Positions 51,409-61,892 of a DNA stretch of 64,000 nucleotides are shown piece after piece (position 1 is the stretch's first letter; each line of letters begins with the position of its first letter). The position numbers were made by a program, and so were the translations under genes. The notes beneath the pieces are model-generated. The model saw only the letters and a list, made by a program, of their open reading frames with translations, was not told the origin of the DNA and made no database searches. This DNA comes from Chondrus crispus. Its lineage: Eukaryota > Rhodophyta > Florideophyceae > Gigartinales > Gigartinaceae. Location: positions 53,920 to 117,919 of the forward strand of contig NW_005179140.1 in NCBI RefSeq assembly GCF_000350225.1, read 5' to 3'.

Positions 51409-52322
51409 GGCGGAGAGGGGAGGGTGGCGAAGGCGGACGCGGGGGTGGCGGGGGAGGGGGGGGCCTTTAGGTACGGGTCGGGGAATTGGCGGGTGGTGTG
51501 GAAGGGATCGATTTGACCTCCGGGGTGCGTACAGTATGCTTCGAAATTTATCAAGGTTTTCCAACGGGCGCTCTGACGTGGACGGACGATGCCCTTTTTG
51601 CTGGGCGTGACAAGGCCATTGTTTCCTTGTCGCAACCCGCCCACCCTCAACATGAACAAACGTGAGGGCGGGTAGCGACTCCCTCGCCCATAGAGCGCTC
51701 CGCCCCACAAGCCCGTACCCGGCATGCATCCACCCCTCCCGCGGACGTCCCCTGCGTGCCGTATGCTCGCCGCTCACGGGCCACGCATGCTCAAACGGCA
51801 GTCGCACAGCGACGCGTGCCCGCATGCCCGAATGCGCGCATCTTTACGACAGCCTGCTGCTGCTCTATAGATTCTGCATGCATGAGGTTAACAGCAACTT
51901 GCGGTAAACGAAACGTTCACTGACAAGTCGTGAGGCAAGGCGCGCCCCTCGACATCAACAGAGCTGAGCGTGATGACATGCGCGGCTCCTAAGTCAGGAC
52001 AAGGTGGGCCGCGCAGGCCGCGCATGTCATCACGCTCCGCTCTGGACTCCTGAGCGTCACATTTTCCGCCTCCGTGTACACGTGTCGCATCCAAATACTC
52101 CAGCAGTGCATATACCACGTGTACACGTTTCAAACAGTGTTTGATCCTTCCCGCCAAACGCCTTTTTTCCCCTCCCTCTTTCCCTCTCCCAATCCCATTC
52201 CCCATCCCCGTCCTCCACTGTCGCTCCCCCCTCTCTTCCGCACCCTCTTCGTCCCCTCCCCTCTTCGTCCCTTCCCCTCTTCATCCCCCCATCTGCTCGC
52301 CCCCCAAACACCCGCCCCCGCC
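51409..52322. promoter_or_regulatory. Divergent promoter region of PPOX and TBCD
   Basis: 914 bp between two divergent start codons. It contains a long inverted repeat (51959-52044), two TACACGTG-type motifs (52074-52085, 52115-52128) 195-250 bp upstream of TBCD, and a C/T-rich tract leading into the TBCD ATG. No TATA box is evident. Confidence 0.5.
51959..52044. repeat. Long inverted repeat between PPOX and TBCD
   Basis: Arms 51959-51986 and 52017-52044 pair over 28 bp with one mismatch; the central 20 bp (AGCGTGATGACATGCGCGGC and its complement) are perfect. The 30-nt loop has GCCGCGC. It may be a MITE-like insertion or a regulatory palindrome. Confidence 0.85.
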
Positions 52323-55300
52323 ATGTCCGATCCGGCGGTCACCCACTGCGACGCCGTGCTCCCGCACGCGGCCACGCTCGAAGCCCAGCTAGCCCTGCTT
52401 CAATCCGACGACCTGCGCACGGCCCGTCCTGCCTGTCGCGCCTTCTGCGCGGCCGCCGACGAGTACCTGCAGCTACCCACGCTGCTGGACCCGCTCCTGC
52501 CCTCGCTCCTCCCCCCGCTCTTCACCCTGCTCTCCGCGCGTCTCACCTCGCTCCCCGCCGCCCCCGCCGCCCCCACCGCCCGTGAGCTGCTGCTGGCCCG
52601 CCTGCCGGCCGACGCCCTGTACACCCTGTCCAAGGTCCGCCGCCTCAAGCCCTTCTCGCGCCACTTCCCGCACCGCGTCTCCCACCTACACGCCCTCTCG
52701 CGCCACGTCGCCCGCGCCGCCGCCGCCTTCCCGCCCGACCACTACTGGACCGTCCACTACGTCCTGCTGGCCTGGGCCGCCGTCGCCATCCAGCTCCCGT
52801 TCCCGCTGCGCACCATCCTGCAACCCGCCGCCCTCGCCGGCCTGCTCGACCCCGCACGCGACGCCCTCCACCGCTCCGGCCCAGTCGCAGCCGTCGCCGC
52901 CGCCTTTCTCGCCCGCCTCGCCGCACGCCGCGACGCCGCTGCCGAGCGCGCAGACCTCCTCGCAGCCGCCGTGCGCACCGCCCTCGAGCCCGCGGACTCC
53001 CCCGCCATGCGCATCCCCGCCCTCACCCTGCTGGCCGCCATCTTCAAGTTTGCCCACCGCGACGACTTGCGCCTTCACGTCGCGCCCGTGCGGGACGCCC
53101 TCGCCCCGCTGCTGCGCCCGCACAAGACAAACACTACAGAGGCCCACCTCTTCACCAAGCTTGGCGGGAGGCTGGCGCTCGCCGTCCTGCCGCCGCGCCT
53201 CGCCCCGTGGAGGTACGACCGCGGGAGGAGGGTCGTGTTTGAGAAGCGGGACGGCGTGCCGCGCCGCGCGGGAGAGGGGGTGGTTGCCGGCCATGTCGGC
53301 GTGGTGGAGGACGGGGAGGCAGAGGAGGACGACGAGATAGAGGAGGAGGCCGCGGAGACACTGGAGACCGTCGTGGAGATCCTGTTGAGCGGTTTGGCGC
53401 ACCCGGACACGGTTGTGAGATGGTCGGCGGCGAAGGGCGTTGGGCGTGTCACCTCGCGCTTGCCGCTGGTGTACGCGCAGGACGTCGTCAACTCCGTGCT
53501 GGACTTGTACAGCCACGTCGGCGAGGCGCGCGCGGACGCAAGCTGGCACGGCGGCTGTCTGGCCCTCGCGGAGCTTGCGCGCCGGGGGCTCCTGCTACCT
53601 CGCGAGCCCCAGTTCGCCCAGACGTTCGACGTCATTGGGAAGGCCGCCGCCTTCGACATGCGCCGCGGCGCGAATTCCACCGGCGCACACGTCAGAGACG
53701 CCGCGTGCTACGGCGTGTGGGCGATGGCCAGGGCGTACTCGAGGGAAGACCTGGCCCCGTATGCAAAGCAGATCACAAACTGCATGCTCCCGCTCGCGCT
53801 GCTCGACCGCGAGGTGAATTGCAGGCGCGCCGCAGCCGCTGCGCTGCAGGAGTGTGTCGGGCGCTTGTCCGAGCGCCTGTTCGAGGATGGCATTAGCCTC
53901 ATCACGCTGGCAGACTACTTTTCGCTGGGGGATCGCGTTGCCGCCTACCTGCGCATCGCACCCCAGGTCGCCAGTCTGGCTGGGGGCGAACATTTTGACT
54001 GCATTTTGTATCACCTCACGCACAAGAAACTTGTGCACTGGGACCCCGCAGTGCGCGCGCTCGCGTCTCAAGGGCTTGCGGCCTTGCTCGCAGTGGACAA
54101 TGGCAATGTCATTGTCCAACGTGTCGTACCCAAACTGTTGCAAATGGCGAAAGAAAGGTATGGCAATCGCTGCAGTTTTAGACGCGCGGCTATTCCTTTC
54201 GTCCGCGGCTCTCATATCCTTGCGAGCAAGCGGGCACCCCTGACTTTGATTCTGACTCTTGCCCTTCTTCATGCGATTCCCCGACTTGGGTTTGTTGTCA
54301 TCTCGCCGTTGTATTTGTCGCTCGGCACAGGGGGGATATGGTCATTCGCCATGGCGCTGTGCTCGGCCTGGCAGAAGTTGTGAGGGTTGTTGGTGCTGAG
54401 AATCTCGACCAAGCTGGGGCTGAAGTCCGCAATGTACTGGTAAGTTTCCTTGTACCTGACAAGAAGGCGCTTGCAGCTTTTTTTGAAGTCATTAACGATT
54501 GTTTCTTTGTATGTTTTCCCTATTGCAGCACATGCTTGAGGGGACCAAAGCGTTCAATGGCCGAACAGGGGATCGGATGCGGCTTGCCTGTTGCCATTTG
54601 ATCGAATGCCTTGCAAGAGGTGCAGGCGATTTGTATGCACACTCACAGGCTGGGCGAAAAGATGCAGAACACGCGCTAGGCTTTCTTGAAAGAATCTACG
54701 GGTCCGGGAAAGAAAACATGTATCGAAAAGCGACGTCGGCGTACGAAGCGATTTGCAACGATGTCATTGCCAATGACTCCGACTGGCACATCAAGATTAC
54801 GAGAAGAATACTGCACGGTCTATCGAAGGATAAATCCCCCATTCAGAAGAGAGGATTTGCTCTGGCAGCTGGGGTTTGTGGCGAATCCAAAGTCACCAAT
54901 GAGGTTGTCAATGTTCTGTGTCATGAAGTATCGGCAAACACCGACGTTGAGACAAGGCGAAACCTGGCTCTTTCGCTCTCAAAAATCCCCGGCCGAATTG
55001 TCCGTGCTAGATTTGTTGAGGTATTGGATGCGCTTACCAACGGAATGAGAGATTTCACGAGAGATGAGCGGGGGGATATCGGATCCTTGGTGCGCGAGGC
55101 AGCCATGCGATCGGCGAGCTACATTACGAATTCCTTTTTAGGCGAAATGGCCACGTTTTCCGACTTTCAAGCGCAAAGAGAAATTGATGAGGCCCTTACG
55201 CGCTCGTTCCGAGGGATCATGGAGCAATGTTGCTGCCGGATAGACAGAACACGAGAAGTCGCGGGATCGTGCCTGAAAGAATATTGCACGGCCCTGTACA

Positions 55301-56196
55301 GACACAAAGGCGCCACCAAAACAGCCTCAATATGTGAAGAAGTCATCGACTGCTTTGGCACATTTTTGATTGAGGATGATGCGGATGCGGTCGGGCGAGT
55401 GATCGTGTTTGGAGATGCAGAAAGTGTATTCTCCGCAGTGCGCTACGCACTTAATATATCAGCGGTATCAGATGTGTTGATCCTTGGCCTAGTGTCGTCC
55501 GGCGGTGGTACGGGAAGCCAGGCGAAAGCCGCCGTAAACGCACTTGTGAGATACTTTGAAGATGAACGTGATCTCGAAAGGAAACGAGACCAATTTCGCA
55601 TGATATTGCAGATTATAGAAAGCGGGGACGAGCGGTTAATAATGCCAGCTTTCTCTGTCCTCTCCGTTTTATTTGCCAAGCAAGTACTCTCGGATATCAA
55701 TGCATCCGAATTCATTCGTCTGGCACAAGCAACCAGAGCGTCATGGCGCAAAAAGCTCGGCATGATCAAGAGAACTGTAGCTGCTGTGCAGTTGCTCAGC
55801 GAAATGGCAGGGACCTCTTTAATCGGAGACTGCTTTGATTTTCGAGAGCTTTCTGTGGGGCGTGTGTGCCTCGAAGCCTTGATGGTCGTTCTTGGGGGAT
55901 CCATCCCTCGGCTTAGACGAATCACAGCTGATTGTATTTATGTGACCCTGATCCAATACGCTGTGGACGATATAGGTGAATTGGATGAGGCAGAAAAGTC
56001 GTACGTGCAGACTGAATGCCCTTCGGTGTTACAAGCTTTAGACGTGCTTGTGGGGACAGAGTGGGTTTACCTCAGTACTGTGGACGCCCGGAAACGACGC
56101 AATTTGCTCTGCAAGTTGCTCAAAATCTCACCACCAACGCTAGTGAAAAGTGCGACTCCGGCCGCTGACCAAAAAGTCTTAGTTGCAGTGCAGTAA
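52323..56196 (+). CDS. TBCD: Tubulin-folding cofactor D (3 exons)
   Basis: Join 52323-54157, 54331-54439, 54529-56196 gives 1203 residues (human TBCD has 1192). TBCD captures beta-tubulin and, with cofactors C and E, assembles the alpha/beta dimer; it is a HEAT/ARM repeat protein. Visible family signatures are the N-terminal helical repeats (LYTLSKVRRLKPFSRHFPH), WSAAKGVGRVTSRLP, HGGCLALAELARRGLLLP, VRDAACYGVWAMAR, REVNCRRAAAAALQE and IRHGAVLGLAEV. Exon 1 is GC-rich and exon 3 much less so. Both introns are GT-AG and restore frame: GAA-AG/G-GGG-GAT across intron 1, CTG/CAC across intron 2. The 3' end converges on the oxidoreductase gene, 83 bp away. Confidence 0.93.
54158..54330 (+). other. 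Intron 1 of TBCD
   Basis: GTATGG donor after GAAAG, acceptor GGCACAG; 173 bp. Reading through gives a hydrophobic tail ending at 54383 that is unlike the family. Confidence 0.85.
54440..54528 (+). other. Intron 2 of TBCD
   Basis: GTAAGT donor after GTACTG, polypyrimidine tract and acceptor TATTGCAG; 89 bp. Confidence 0.9.
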
Positions 56197-56279
56197 TACA
56201 AGCAAGTAGATAGTGTAGAACTGGTCCGCCTGTTGTATGTGCGACAGGAACATAACAGAATGGCAACATTTAACTCGCT

Positions 56280-57386
56280 CTAGGGCGCTTCATGAGGCAA
56301 TAAATCACCAGTCTCCTCGACTGTAACCTCTCTACCTTCCTCTGATGACTGGAACAGTGCAAACACGGCGGCCATATCGTTGAAGCCATGCATGGCATCA
56401 AGCCGAGGGTGCACCTTTGCGCTCCGGCATGACTCAACAAAGGCTTCAAACTCGGCTTCAAGTCCTCCAAAAGGCACATGCTCTGTTTCCTCAACCCGCT
56501 GACCATTCTCTCGTCCACAGCTCACTACACTCACAGAATAGCCGGCCCTATTCCGGTCCCTGCGCACCATGACATCGGCCTTCTCGCCAACAACCTCAAG
56601 TTCCCATAAGGGCACACTCGACGCATACGTGACAAAAACCGACACCTGGACTCCACTTGTCATGATGGCATACCCCGCCACAGTATCAGCACCTTTGAAC
56701 CACGCAGCCCTCCGATGGCATTTCGCGGCAATGCGGCAGATATCGGCGTCCATCACAAGCCTCAGGGCTGCAAAGTGATGTACGCATCCGTCCAGCAAAA
56801 TGCCCGGGCCGTCCAACTCGAGGCGCCAGCCCCTTCCGTAGCGGCTGCCTTCGGGCATCGGGGATTTAACGTTAAGCCGAGCCGTTACTACCCCCCCGCA
56901 GGCCTGTCGCACGAGCGCTGCCGCACGTAGCAGTGCCGGCTCGAAGCGAAAGTTCTCTGCGAGCGCGAGTACTTTGCCCTTTTCGAATGCAGAGCTCGTT
57001 CTAAGGAGATCGCGGGCGGAGGGCAAGTCCAGGGCGAGGGGTTTTTCTAACATGACGTGGAAATGGAGCAATCTGGCAAGTTTAGCAAATTCGTTCTGCG
57101 GACCGGGAGGTAGAGCGACGATGACGGCATCGCTCTCACGGTGGGCGCGGAGGGCGTCTTCGACAGAGGCGTAGGGCGTGGGGTGCGATGGTAGCTGATA
57201 GTAGACGGGGGGATTGTTTGGATAGTGGGCGGAGAGGGAGTGTGCTGGGCCGGAGTGACGAGACCATACCAGGGTGATGGTGACGTGGTTGGCAGCAATG
57301 AGAGGAAGGAGGATGTGGAGGTGGGTCGTGGAGGCGAAGGTACCGGCGCCGAGGAGGGCGACTTTGAGAGGGGCTAGTTGGCTCAT
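56280..57386 (-). CDS. Gfo/Idh/MocA-family NAD(P)-dependent oxidoreductase
   Basis: A 368-residue single-exon protein. The N-terminal Rossmann fold starts LKVALLGAGTFASTTHL, with the strand ending in the family motif EKPLALD that lines the cofactor and substrate site. The C-terminal alpha/beta domain has LLDGCVHHFAALRL, matching the conserved D...H segment of these sugar or polyol dehydrogenases. Substrate cannot be told from sequence; family members act on glucose-6-phosphate derivatives, inositol, dihydrodiols or biliverdin. No targeting peptide is visible, so a cytosolic place is likely. It is convergent with TBCD. A TGTACACGTGTT motif lies ~143 bp upstream (57529-57539). Confidence 0.85.
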   Translation of the reverse strand: MSQLAPLKVALLGAGTFASTTHLHILLPLIAANHVTITLVWSRHSGPAHSLSAHYPNNPPVYYQLPSHPTPYASVEDALRAHRESDAVIVALPPGPQNEFAKLARLLHFHVMLEKPLALDLPSARDLLRTSSAFEKGKVLALAENFRFEPALLRAAALVRQACGGVVTARLNVKSPMPEGSRYGRGWRLELDGPGILLDGCVHHFAALRLVMDADICRIAAKCHRRAAWFKGADTVAGYAIMTSGVQVSVFVTYASSVPLWELEVVGEKADVMVRRDRNRAGYSVSVVSCGRENGQRVEETEHVPFGGLEAEFEAFVESCRSAKVHPRLDAMHGFNDMAAVFALFQSSEEGREVTVEETGDLLPHEAP

Positions 57387-58404
57387 GGGGGAGTTCCGTA
57401 TGAGGGGAGGCGGGGGGGGAGATGCATTGCAGCTGATAGGGGAGGTGTCGGCAATTCAAACATGAGGTGGCGGTTGTTCACAGTCGCAGTCTCGAGATGA
57501 TGCGATAGTGAGCTGTCGCGCCCTTTTTGTACACGTGTTCCCCTGCTGGAAACCGTTTCCAGAGCCGTTGGGCTGGCGCATTTGCATCTCGTATTCCTTT
57601 GCAGCTCCATCCTACATCTGAGGCAATAATCTGAGCAAAGCAGAGGCGCACAACGGGTGGAACGCAGCTTTAAAGGTCATTGCGTTACGAGCCCGTTGTG
57701 CGGGCGGTTTGTTGGGGACATGTCCCTGCAATTTGATAGAGGAGCTTGCCGCCGATTGAATCAGCAGATTATCACCCCCCGCTCGCCGCAAGTCCATACA
57801 TACCTGCGACGTAGAATAGCTTGTATGTCCTCTGTCGTGCGGCTATATCCGGAATAAAGCTCGCGAGATTCAACCCCATATGCGGTCGCCCATATGCGGT
57901 CAGGAGTAGAGTGACTTTTCAAGGAGCCGTAGAAAGCTACGCACAACATGTTTGATAGGTTTTTTTTCAACAACACTGAACCCCCTTCCTCCCGTTTCGC
58001 CTCTTAGGAGCCGTGGAAAGATAATATCGAGAACGCACAACGTGTTTGATAGATTTTATTTCAACAAGACAGAAACCCCTTCCTCTCGTTTCGTCTCTTA
58101 TGTCCTTTGGATACACATCTTACCCTTTACTGCCCATGAAACGACATGGTACTTTTCATTCACTACAGTATATACAGTAGGGTTGTCCTACTTAAAACCA
58201 AGCTAAACTCGTACACTCGTCCTTCACCATCCTCACAGAGACAGTTTCTGTTCACCTCAACAACCTCGAACGACCACTATCTCCCTCTCTCCCCCTGTCG
58301 CCCAAGTTAACCCCTGGTTTCGCCAACGTCTAGGTTCTCACTGTACCAACTCTCTTCGTTTCTCGTCGTCCGTATATAAACGAACCGTCTACACTCTCAC
58401 CGCC
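57387..58404. promoter_or_regulatory. Divergent region between oxidoreductase and Argonaute
   Basis: About 1 kb. It holds a tandem duplication of ~85-95 bp (about 57922-58005 and 58006-58100, both with GGAGCCGT and TTTCAACAA), a CATATGCGGTC direct repeat (57880-57902) and TATATAAA at 58373-58380, only 25 bp before the annotated Argonaute ATG. Confidence 0.5.
58373..58380 (+). promoter_or_regulatory. TATA-like box before Argonaute
   Basis: TATATAAA. If used in the ordinary way, transcription would begin near or after 58405, making Met31 at 58495 the start. Confidence 0.4.
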
Positions 58405-61137
58405 ATGCCTCCTTCAGGCCAGGACACGCGTTCTTCTTCGCGCTCGGACAAGCGCCCCACCAATCGTGAAAATATTCGCTCCACTTCCCCGACCATGTCT
58501 TCGGATCGACGCATTCGTCCCATCCACCGTCCTGGCGTGGGCACTATTGGCGCACCATATAAGACAGAAGTCAATGTCTTCCGCCTCAACATTAAGCGCG
58601 GCTTGGTCGTTGCGCAGTATAACGTCAAAATATACAAGCGCAAACACCCCATGGACAAAAAAGGCAGGAGCAAGACACGCGGCGGCAGAGGCTCCGCGTC
58701 TTCCGATGCTTCGAAGGTATGGATGGATGTCGCACCCACAGATGCTATCATCTGGAACCGGGCCGTGTTTGACTGCGTCATTTCGAAGTATGGAAGGGAA
58801 ATGGGTGTGTCGCTGGCCTACGATGGAAGATCCATCGCTTATGCGGCAAAGGAGATGAACCGCAAGTATACAGGTACAAAACTTCGTGTCTCTGTCAACC
58901 GGGATGGCCATCCTGCTTCCGACAGAGACCGACGCGGTGGATTTGTTGAAGATGTCGACGTGGAGATCAACCATGCGAAGAATCTGAAGTTTGAGGAGAT
59001 CCTCCACAGCACGTCTACAGCCTCTGTGTACTCGGAATATCTGTCCGCGCTCGATGTTGTTCTGGCAGCAACTCCTACCAAGCATTATGTCCAGGTTGGC
59101 CGCTCATTTTATTCAGGGGAGCGTGCACAGGACCTTGGGCGGAGAAACATCACCGCCAGTGCTTGGAGAGGATTTTATCAGAGTGCTCGGTTTAGCGCTA
59201 AAGGCCCACTTATCAACTTGGATGAGTCGTACACCGCGTTCTGGAGGAAGGGTGGACGTCATCTTATCGACTTGGTTCGTGATGCCAATGATGGAAGGGA
59301 TTTGAACGCAAGCGACAATCGCGCACTCAGAGACGTCTCGTCAAAGCTCAAGCTTCTGAAGGTTCGGGCCGACCATTCTGGTATTACGTATCGGGTGCAT
59401 GGATTCTCCAACAAGGGCGCGGACCGTATCGTGTTTGACTCTGATGGACGGAAAATCTCCATAGCTGACTACTTTCACAACACATACAACATTCGGCTTC
59501 GTCATCCTCATCACCCATGCGTGAAGACCAACCCTAAGAGGGATACCTATCTACCCATGGAGATTCTTACCGTTGTAGATAATCAGCGACTCACAGGAAC
59601 ACTCAGCCCGGACCAGACCATGAGCATTGTCAAGATTGCAAGCACTAGGCCACAACCCCGTCGCGAAGCGGCTCTCAGGACTATTAGCAAATTGAACCAT
59701 TCTAGCGATCGCTACTGCAAAGAGTTTGGTCTTCAGGTATCAAACTCAATGATGTCCGTCAATGCTCGTGTTTTACCCACGCCATCTATTTTCTACAAGC
59801 ACGGCAAATCAATTAGACCACAGGGTGGTCAATGGAGAACGCGCAGCGAGAAGTACGCAGCTCCTGTCAATCTCTACACGTGGGCTGTGATCAGCATGTC
59901 TCGGTTACGGAAAAACGATATCTCAAAGTTTCTGTCCGATTTGATACGAGTTGGAAGAGGAAAGGGGGTTGAAATTCCGAACTCAAGGCCTATCGTTGTG
60001 GATGCCGACTACCGAAATGTTGCCGACAGGATGAGAGACTTAAAACGTAAGATCAACAACGACCCGAAGATGCAGGTGAATCGAATTCCGCTGCAGCTGA
60101 TAGTGGTGATAAAGGATCGCCCTGACGCTCCAACATACAATTTGATTAAGCGAGTTGGTGATCTGGAGCTGGGCATTCCGACTCAAGTGTTACTGGAAAA
60201 ACATTGTGGACCGGGCGGAAGAGGGCGGGATATGTACTGCGACAATGTCATGTTGAAAATCAACTCGAAGATTGGTGGTCAAAACTCGTTTGTCGGGACT
60301 TGGAGAGAGACCTCCAAAGCTATGCCGGACCTCAACTTTGAAGAGAGGCCATACATCGTCCTTGGGGCTGATGTGACGCATCCAATGGCGGGTGGGAACA
60401 GTCCTAGTGTGGCAGCGCTTGTTGGAAGTCGCGACAAACAACTGGTGCAATTCTCTGGTGCAATTCGAAACCAGACAGGTCGCAAGGAAGTGATCTCCGA
60501 GCTTGGGGATATGTTTAGAGAGGTGTATGGGCGATGGAGACAAAACTTCAAGGAAAGGCATCAGGCATATTCGGTCATCATGTTCCGTGATGGGGTGTCG
60601 GAAGGACAGTTTGATGAAGTAATGCAAGTTGAAATTACGGCCTTGCGAAAGGCTTGCGAGAAGATTGAAAAAGGATGGAGACCTCGCATCACGTATATCA
60701 TTGTAACGAAGAGGCATCATGTTCGTTTCTTCCCCCAGTCTTCCAAAGGCCAAGACAGAAGTGGGAACATGGTTCCGGGAAGCGTGGTGGACACGGACAT
60801 TGTGAGTGGGCGCTACTACGATTTTTATCTAAACTCTCATGCCGGTATTCAGGGGACCAACAAACCGTCCAAATACACTGTTCTTCTAGATGAGAACAAC
60901 ATGAACGTAGATGCTCTTCAAGGCTTTATCTTCAGACTTACTCATGGGTTTGTCCGGTGCAATCGGTCGGTGTCGATGGTGAGCAGTGCATACTATGCGC
61001 ATCTACTGGCATTCCGAGGAAGGGCATACCTCGGAGAGGACGGTTCAGATACATATTCGATGGGTTCAAGTGACGCGCCAGTGCCTGCGGCGCCGCGACT
61101 TCATGAGTATTTGGGCAAGCGACTTTTCTTTGTATAG
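58405..61137 (+). CDS. AGO: Argonaute, slicer-type, single exon
   Basis: A 910-residue eukaryotic Argonaute, the effector of RNA silencing that binds small RNA and cuts matching RNA. Order: basic Ser/Arg-rich N-terminus (1-45), N domain (~50-230), PAZ (~290-420, with YLPMEILTVV after it), MID (~480-620) and PIWI (~620-900). The PIWI tetrad is complete: Asp656 in GADVTHP, Glu699 in KEVISELGD, Asp729 in FRDGVSEGQ and His866 in YYAHLLAF. Other signatures are KRHHVRFFP and SHAGIQGTNKPS, and the protein ends LFFV like AGO-clade members. Slicing activity is therefore predicted. Met31 (58495) is an alternative start, favoured by the TATA-like box at 58373 if that box is real. Its place in an LTR-rich region fits a transposon-silencing role but does not prove it. 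Confidence 0.95.
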   Translation: MPPSGQDTRSSSRSDKRPTNRENIRSTSPTMSSDRRIRPIHRPGVGTIGAPYKTEVNVFRLNIKRGLVVAQYNVKIYKRKHPMDKKGRSKTRGGRGSASSDASKVWMDVAPTDAIIWNRAVFDCVISKYGREMGVSLAYDGRSIAYAAKEMNRKYTGTKLRVSVNRDGHPASDRDRRGGFVEDVDVEINHAKNLKFEEILHSTSTASVYSEYLSALDVVLAATPTKHYVQVGRSFYSGERAQDLGRRNITASAWRGFYQSARFSAKGPLINLDESYTAFWRKGGRHLIDLVRDANDGRDLNASDNRALRDVSSKLKLLKVRADHSGITYRVHGFSNKGADRIVFDSDGRKISIADYFHNTYNIRLRHPHHPCVKTNPKRDTYLPMEILTVVDNQRLTGTLSPDQTMSIVKIASTRPQPRREAALRTISKLNHSSDRYCKEFGLQVSNSMMSVNARVLPTPSIFYKHGKSIRPQGGQWRTRSEKYAAPVNLYTWAVISMSRLRKNDISKFLSDLIRVGRGKGVEIPNSRPIVVDADYRNVADRMRDLKRKINNDPKMQVNRIPLQLIVVIKDRPDAPTYNLIKRVGDLELGIPTQVLLEKHCGPGGRGRDMYCDNVMLKINSKIGGQNSFVGTWRETSKAMPDLNFEERPYIVLGADVTHPMAGGNSPSVAALVGSRDKQLVQFSGAIRNQTGRKEVISELGDMFREVYGRWRQNFKERHQAYSVIMFRDGVSEGQFDEVMQVEITALRKACEKIEKGWRPRITYIIVTKRHHVRFFPQSSKGQDRSGNMVPGSVVDTDIVSGRYYDFYLNSHAGIQGTNKPSKYTVLLDENNMNVDALQGFIFRLTHGFVRCNRSVSMVSSAYYAHLLAFRGRAYLGEDGSDTYSMGSSDAPVPAAPRLHEYLGKRLFFV

Positions 61138-61630
61138 ACGAAGAAAAGTGTGCATATAGTTTGTGGGATTTGTGAACATGATTGTATATCGGTTCGCTTT
61201 TGCAAATAGAGATTTAGAGAATGAAAATTGGGGAAGGTTGCTGTCGAACGGCACGGCTCATGCACAGTGACATGTCTCTAGGGCCTATCGGACCATTGTT
61301 CTCATATGAGGACACTTTTTGACATATTCTTTTTGCTTGACTTGCGCTTTCTAGACAAAAATGAAAAAAAGAAACTCCCGCCACCGTACTTGACTTCTGC
61401 CTCGGGACCAGAAAGATGTTTGTGAGGATTGCATGTTGTTCTTGGTCGTTTTTGGATAGGGCTGCGACAGAAGGGTTTTTAAACCAAGTTAAAACGGCAT
61501 GTAAAATAACTTGTAAACCAATAACTCCAGTTCAGAAAAGGTACTGTAAGTATCTTTTTGCGTATTCAAAGGTGCTATCCCAGCGTTCTGCGAGATGCTA
61601 TTGCCGAAAACAAGTTGGTTTAGGAAATAG
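61138..61630. other. 3' flank of Argonaute
   Basis: About 490 bp with no gene. CATATGAGGACAC near 61294-61306 resembles the arm of the hairpins that follow. Confidence 0.45.
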
Positions 61631-61892
61631 TGTGGGGACAAAAAGAGAGGTGTCCTCATAATATGAGGACACCTCATGAGGAAATAGTGTGAGGACAAGC
61701 GCCGGTCGGATAGACACAAGAGTTATGTTGACAGTGGGGAGAGAAAAAAGCGACTGACTGAGTGTGGGGACAAAAAGAGAGGTGTCCTCATAATATGAGG
61801 ACACCTCATGAGGAAATAGTGTGAGGACAAGCGCCGGTCGGATAGACACAAGAGTTATGTTGACAGTGGGGAGAAAAAAAAGCGACTGACGA
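61631..61892. repeat. Tandem 132-bp repeat, each unit with a perfect hairpin
   Basis: Two nearly identical units start at 61631 and 61763. Each has a 13-bp perfect stem (GAGGTGTCCTCAT / ATGAGGACACCTC) with a 3-nt loop, at 61647-61675 and 61779-61807, followed by GAGGAAATAGTGTGAGGACA and CGGTCGGATAGACAC. Open minus-strand frames here simply repeat with the DNA and are not called. Confidence 0.9.

Noticed and set aside
51409..51825. 139-codon N-terminal extension of PPOX
   Set aside because: Open frame to an upstream ATG, but Arg/Pro-rich without a clear transit-peptide pattern; kept only as an alternative start.
52686..53549. 287-codon minus-strand frame
   Set aside because: Antisense of TBCD exon 1, produced by strong GC bias at third positions.
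24357..61137. A joint defence cluster of the NLR-type gene and Argonaute
   Set aside because: They are ~30 kb apart, separated by transposons and housekeeping genes, with no shared regulation visible.
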